Positions 59,981 to 64,000 of a stretch of 64,000 bases of DNA are shown here, piece after piece; the stretch's first letter is position 1; each line of letters opens with the position of its first letter. The notes under the pieces were generated by a model. The model saw only the letters and a list, made by a program, of their open reading frames with translations. It was not told the DNA's origin and searched no databases. The DNA is from Streptomyces griseoincarnatus (GTDB lineage: Bacteria; Actinomycetota; Actinomycetes; Streptomycetales; Streptomycetaceae). The stretch spans positions 124,001 to 188,000 of the forward strand of contig BMTH01000001.1 in the NCBI GenBank assembly GCA_014649575.1. The letters run 5' to 3'. The position numbers and the translations under genes were made by a program.

Positions 59981-62900
59981 ATGGATTCACCCCTCCACAG
60001 ATGGCGCCGCAGAGCGTCGACCGTCCTCGCCGCGCTCGTCGTCACCGGGGCCGGTCTCGCGCCCGCCCCGGCCCTCGCCCAGTCTTCACCGTCCGCGTCC
60101 GGTGACCGACTGACCTCCCTGGTCAATCCGTTCATCGGCACGCAGAACTTCGGCAACACCTTCCCCGGCGCCAGCGCCCCCTTCGGGATGGTGCAGGTCA
60201 GCCCGGACACCGGCGGGCAGGGCGGGTACGACTACCAGCAGGACAAGATCCACGGTTTCAGCCAGACCCACCTCTCCGGCGTCGGCTGCTCCGTCATGGG
60301 CGAGCTGCCGCTGATGCCGACCACCGGCGCGGTCGACACCGTGGACCCGGACGCGTACCGCTCGACGTACTCGCACGACGACGAGAAGGCCGAACCCGGC
60401 TACTACCGCGTCGGGTTGAAGACGTACGACATCGACGCCGAGCTGACCGCCACCCCGCGCACCGGGTGGCAGCGCTACACCTTCCCGGCGACCGGCCGGG
60501 CCAACGTGCTGTTCAACACCGGCAAGGCCAACCAGCGGGTGTACAGCTCGGAGGTGCACGTCGTCGGGGACCGGACGGTCGAGGGCCGGGTCGAGGCCGG
60601 CAACTTCTGCGCGGGCAAGGACCGGCACACGGTCTACTTCACCGCCACCTTCGACCGGCCGTTCGCCTCGCACGGCACCTGGCGGGGCTCCACTCCCCGT
60701 CCGGGCGAGCGGGATGCGGCCGGTGAGGGCGGCAACGGCGCCTGGGTGACGTTCGACGCCGGGGAGGACCGCGACGTCGTCGTCAAGGTCGGGCTGTCGT
60801 ACACGGGTCTCGAAGGCGCCCGGAAGAACCTCGAGGCGGAGACGGCGGACTCGTACGACTTCGACGCCACGCGGGAGGCCCTGCGCACCACCTGGGAGCG
60901 GCAGTTGGCCGGCGTGAAGGTGGACGGCGGGCCGGCCGAGCGGCGGCGCGCGTTCTACACGGCGCTCTACCACGCGCAGTTGCACCCGAACCTCGCCGGG
61001 GACGTCGACGGACGGTACGCGGGCTTCGACGGGAAGGTGCACACGGCGGACGGGTTCACGCCGTACCAGAACCTGTCGTTGTGGGACACGCACCGGCCGC
61101 AGAACCAGCTGCTGCAGCTGCTGGAGCCGAAGGTGGCGCGGGACGTGGCGCTGTCGGTCGTGGCGATCGGGCAGGACGGCGGCTGGCTGCCGCGCTGGTC
61201 GCTCGCCAACAGCGAGACCAACATCATGACGGGCGACCCGGTGACGCCGTTCCTGGTGGAGGCGTGGTCGAAGGGGCTGCTCGCCGGACATGAGCAGGAG
61301 GCGTACGCGCTGCTGCGGAAGAACGCGATGCGGACGCCGCCGGACGAGTCCCCGTACAACGGGCGTGCGGGCATCGAGGCCTATCTGGAGCGCGGGTACG
61401 TCCCCAGCGGGCTGGAGCTGGGGAAGGACTGTCCGGACAAGGGCGGTGACAACGACTGCGCGCACCCGGCGTCGGCGACCCTGGAGTACGCGGCGGCGGA
61501 CGCGTCTCTGGCGCTGATGGCGAAGGGGCTGGGCCGCGCGGCGGACGCGCGGATGTTCGCGGCGCGCGGGCAGTGGTACCGGAACCTGTGGGACTCCTCC
61601 CTCCAGCAGTTCCGGCCGCGCACCACCGAGGGCACCTGGGTGACGCCGTACGACCCGGTCGAGGCGGGGCACCAGTTCCACGAGGGCGGCGCCTACCAGT
61701 ACCAGTGGCTGGTTCCGCAGGACCCTGCCGGACTGGTGTCGCTGATGGGCGGCCGGAAGAGGACGGAACAGCGGCTCGACGCCTTCTTCGCCTACGACAA
61801 GCTGCTCAAGGACCCCGCCAGGACCGCCCGCGAGGACTGGATCTCGGCGCCGTACGACTACTACGGCAAGCCGACCTACAACCCGAACAACGAACCCGAC
61901 CTGCACGCGCCGTACATGTACCTGTGGGCGGGCGCGCCCGCGAAGACGGCGACCGTGACCCGCGCGGCGATGACGCTGTTCACGGACGGGCCGGACGGGA
62001 TGACGGGCAATGACGACCTGGGCACCATGTCGGCCTGGTACGTCTTCTCGTCGCTGGGTCTGTACCCGGTGACGAACGGCGGTGACTTCCTCGCCGTGTC
62101 CTCCCCGCAGTTCCCCTCGGCGGAGATCCGCATCGGCGCCTACGGGAAGCTGCAGGGCGGCACCCTGACCGTGAAGGCGCCCGGGGCGAGCGACACCCGG
62201 CGGTATGTGAAGCGTGCGCAGTTCGGCGGGAAGGACCTGCGCACCACCTGGCTGGACTGGGACGCGGTCGCCGAGGGCGGGCGGCTCTCCTTCGAGATGA
62301 GCGACAAGCCGTCGGCGTGGGGCACCGGCAAGGGCGCCGAACCGCCGTCGGTGAACCGAGCGGCCGCCGACTCCCGCCGTCACCTCGACGCGTCGCTGCG
62401 CACGTCCGCCGACGTGGTGCCCGCGTCGGACAAGGCCGAGGACGTGCGACTGCGGATGGACGTGCTGGGCCAGGCGCCGGGCTCGCTGCGGGTGACGGTG
62501 GCGGCGGAGGCGCCGCGCGGGTGGACGGTGCGGACGTCCGGGCCGTTGACGCTGGCCTCGCACCGGCTGCCGGTGCAGCGGACCGCGACGGTGGACCTGC
62601 GCGTGCCGGCCGGGACCGAGCCGGGCACGTACACCGTGCGGATCACGGCGGGCGCCGGCGGGGTGCGGACGGTGGAGCGGGTGGCCACGATCCAGGTGCG
62701 CGAGGCCGCGCGCTGCGCCGGAGGCGGCGGTGAGCGGTGCGCCGTCGACCTCGGCACGGAGCTGAACCACGACGGGACCGCGACCGTCACGGCGTCCGCC
62801 GAGGGCGACTTCGACGGCGGCGGGTGGAGCTACGACGGCGACCTGCTGCCGGCGGCGGGACCGGTGGTGTGGGGCGGCGTGACCTACCAGGCGCCCGACC

Positions 62901-63271
62901 CGTCCGGCACGGCCGCGAACTTCGTCGAGGCGCGCGGACAGGCCCTGCTGCTGCCGACCGGTTCGTACGGCACGCTGCGACTGGTCGGCGCGTCCCACCA
63001 CGGGCCGGTGACGACGGACCTCACCGTCCACTACACCGACGGCACCACCGCCGAACTGCCGGTCACCGTCGGCGACTGGGCGGGCTCCACGCCCGCAGGC
63101 GGCTCCGTGGCGCTGGAGATGCCGCACCGGATCAAACGGGGACAGGGCGTGGACGGACCGCCGGTGCGTCTGTTCGCCGCGTCCGTCACCCTCGACCCGT
63201 CGAAGGCGGTGCGCTCGCTCGGGCTGCGGAACGACCCACGGGTGCAGATCTACGCCCTCACGCTCGGGTAG
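59981..63271 (+). CDS. secreted GH92 alpha-mannosidase with C-terminal NEW3 and beta-sandwich domains
   Basis: A 1096-residue exported enzyme. A signal peptide (about 1-33) ends near ALA-QSS. GH92 catalytic blocks start at SLVNPFIGTQNFGNTFPGAS and include SQTHLSGVGC, SLWDTHRPQNQLLQLLEPK, FHEGGAYQYQWLVPQDPAG and GNDDLGTMSAWYVFSSLGLY. Glu568 is the likely general acid, and the Asp678-Asp679 pair and nearby residues the calcium/base site. From about 805 on, an NEW3 domain and a beta-sandwich ending at 1096 follow, like the separate NEW3 protein at 41041. GH92 enzymes are calcium-dependent exo-alpha-mannosidases that trim mannans or N-glycans. ATG at 59981 with a good AGGAG 8 bases upstream. Probably LacI-regulated. 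Confidence 0.93.
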   Translation: MDSPLHRWRRRASTVLAALVVTGAGLAPAPALAQSSPSASGDRLTSLVNPFIGTQNFGNTFPGASAPFGMVQVSPDTGGQGGYDYQQDKIHGFSQTHLSGVGCSVMGELPLMPTTGAVDTVDPDAYRSTYSHDDEKAEPGYYRVGLKTYDIDAELTATPRTGWQRYTFPATGRANVLFNTGKANQRVYSSEVHVVGDRTVEGRVEAGNFCAGKDRHTVYFTATFDRPFASHGTWRGSTPRPGERDAAGEGGNGAWVTFDAGEDRDVVVKVGLSYTGLEGARKNLEAETADSYDFDATREALRTTWERQLAGVKVDGGPAERRRAFYTALYHAQLHPNLAGDVDGRYAGFDGKVHTADGFTPYQNLSLWDTHRPQNQLLQLLEPKVARDVALSVVAIGQDGGWLPRWSLANSETNIMTGDPVTPFLVEAWSKGLLAGHEQEAYALLRKNAMRTPPDESPYNGRAGIEAYLERGYVPSGLELGKDCPDKGGDNDCAHPASATLEYAAADASLALMAKGLGRAADARMFAARGQWYRNLWDSSLQQFRPRTTEGTWVTPYDPVEAGHQFHEGGAYQYQWLVPQDPAGLVSLMGGRKRTEQRLDAFFAYDKLLKDPARTAREDWISAPYDYYGKPTYNPNNEPDLHAPYMYLWAGAPAKTATVTRAAMTLFTDGPDGMTGNDDLGTMSAWYVFSSLGLYPVTNGGDFLAVSSPQFPSAEIRIGAYGKLQGGTLTVKAPGASDTRRYVKRAQFGGKDLRTTWLDWDAVAEGGRLSFEMSDKPSAWGTGKGAEPPSVNRAAADSRRHLDASLRTSADVVPASDKAEDVRLRMDVLGQAPGSLRVTVAAEAPRGWTVRTSGPLTLASHRLPVQRTATVDLRVPAGTEPGTYTVRITAGAGGVRTVERVATIQVREAARCAGGGGERCAVDLGTELNHDGTATVTASAEGDFDGGGWSYDGDLLPAAGPVVWGGVTYQAPDPSGTAANFVEARGQALLLPTGSYGTLRLVGASHHGPVTTDLTVHYTDGTTAELPVTVGDWAGSTPAGGSVALEMPHRIKRGQGVDGPPVRLFAASVTLDPSKAVRSLGLRNDPRVQIYALTLG

Positions 63272-63286
63272 CCCCCACCCGAGGCC

Positions 63287-63322
63287 GCCGGGCGTCCGTG
63301 TCCCGTGACACGGACGCCCGGC
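63287..63322 (+). terminator. hairpin terminator after GH92 gene
   Basis: GCCGGGCGTCCGTGT (63287-63301) pairs perfectly with ACACGGACGCCCGGC (63308-63322), loop of 6 bases, 15 bases after the stop codon. Strong terminator candidate. Confidence 0.8.
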
Positions 63323-63426
63323 TTGTCACGTCCCGCCCGGTGTGCGCGGTAGCGTGCGGCACGAACCGAGGCGTCGTGACCTGCGGGCCCCTGGCCGCGC
63401 GGGCCAGTGAATCGAGGTGGCCGCCG

Positions 63427-64000
63427 ATGGGCGTGGAGAGCGTCCTGCATCCGAGCCTGATCGTCCCCGTGGGGCACGTCGAACCCGTGCCGCGCCGTGT
63501 GCGCGGAATGGTGGACGGGCACGTCGTGTTCGACACCCGCCGTGCCCTGTACGTGTGGGAGTGGGCCGGCTATCCGCAGTACTGCGTGCCGCGGGACGAC
63601 CTGGTCGAGGCGTCGCTGATCGACGACGACCGGACGGAGCACCTCGGCGCGGGCCCCGCGCGGCGCCACTCGCTGCGGGTGCGGGACGCCGTGCGGGAGG
63701 GTGCGGCCTGGGTGTGGCACGACGGCGCCCCGGAGGCCGTGCGGGGCACGGTCCGCTTCCGCTGGAGCGCGCTCGACGCGTGGCTGGAGGAGGACGAGCC
63801 GGTGTACGTCCATCCGCGCAGCCCGTACGCCCGCGTGGACGCGCTGCGGTCCTCCAGCCGGGTGCGGGTGGAGATCGACGGGGTGGTCCTCGCGGACGCG
63901 CCGCACTGCGTGAAGCTGTTCGAGACGGGTCTGCCGACCCGCTACTACCTGGACCGCGCCCACATCAACTGGCCGCTGCTGCGCCGCACGGACCATGTCA
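63427..64000 (+). CDS. DUF427 domain protein, 3' end beyond window
   Basis: ATG at 63427 with GAGGTGG upstream opens a frame that is still open at the window end, about 191 codons. Two DUF427-like blocks are visible: VPRRVRGMVDGHVVFDTRRA, LYVWEWAGYPQYCVPRDDLV and, later, RVRVEIDGVVLADAPHCVKL with LFETGLPTRYYLDRAHINW. DUF427 proteins are small, uncharacterised beta-rich proteins, here as a tandem pair. The C-terminus is cut. Stand-alone gene in this window. Confidence 0.85.
   Translation, partial: MGVESVLHPSLIVPVGHVEPVPRRVRGMVDGHVVFDTRRALYVWEWAGYPQYCVPRDDLVEASLIDDDRTEHLGAGPARRHSLRVRDAVREGAAWVWHDGAPEAVRGTVRFRWSALDAWLEEDEPVYVHPRSPYARVDALRSSSRVRVEIDGVVLADAPHCVKLFETGLPTRYYLDRAHINWPLLRRTDHV

Noticed and set aside
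60086..63127. A 1013-residue minus-strand frame under the GH92 gene
   Set aside because: A shadow of the GH92 frame; the composition is Arg/Val/Gly-biased and no domain is present.
1..64000. CRISPR array, tRNA or rRNA genes
   Set aside because: No regularly spaced repeats with unique spacers and no cloverleaf or ribosomal RNA signature were seen.

Overview
The window is about 71% GC, with short, densely packed genes, GTG and TTG starts and many TetR, MarR, PadR, DeoR, LysR and AraC regulators. Together with snapalysin, CGNR, DUF305, DUF6153 and DUF6223 proteins, this points to the chromosome of a Streptomyces or a very close relative. No rRNA, tRNA or CRISPR array was seen.

1-27 kb is an accessory, decaying stretch. 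It starts inside an FtsX-type ABC exporter operon (2-1655). It then carries many small redox or hydrolase units, each usually paired with its own divergent regulator and palindromic operator: CGNR protein / alpha-beta hydrolase (4.3-5.9 kb), TetR / peroxiredoxin-SDR (13.5-16.9 kb), TetR / agarase-like hydrolase (17.0-18.8 kb), LysR / SDR-SDR (19.6-22.5 kb) and TetR / aldo-keto reductase-DUF998-epimerase (22.6-26.0 kb). Between them lie relics: two different IS5-family transposases, a type ISP DNA methylase, a HAD phosphatase, TetR fragments, a half extradiol dioxygenase and a possible lipoprotein. The most unusual structure is a duplicated TetR / peroxiredoxin unit. In copy 1 (13.5-14.6 kb) the regulator is intact and the enzyme is broken; in copy 2 (15.6-16.9 kb) the enzyme is intact and the regulator is broken. 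Both keep matching operator pairs.

27-38 kb holds an MFS transporter with a divergent DeoR regulator, a PEP-mutase-family enzyme, a DUF305 / DUF6153 / DUF6223 set of envelope proteins, a GNAT acetyltransferase, a DUF4246 putative 2-oxoglutarate oxygenase, two AraC regulators, a dienelactone hydrolase-like protein and an SDR.

39.5-49.1 kb reads as an amino-sugar (probable N-acetylgalactosamine or galactosamine) locus: a secreted GH109-type enzyme, a secreted NEW3-domain protein, a DeoR/AgaR-like repressor, a sugar ABC transporter (binding protein plus two permeases), an AgaS-like SIS isomerase, a tagatose-6-phosphate kinase-like PfkB protein and a class II aldolase. The ATPase, a sugar kinase and a deacetylase are not in the window and would have to come from elsewhere.

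49-64 kb holds an MFS and an MMPL exporter (the latter with a divergent MarR), a relic MFS gene, a GDSL hydrolase/PadR pair with a divergent SnoaL-like gene, an AraC regulator, a DHFR-like reductase, a fused membrane/spermidine-synthase protein, a ComB-like phosphatase, a large secreted GH92 mannosidase with a LacI-type operator, and the start of a DUF427 gene cut by the window end.
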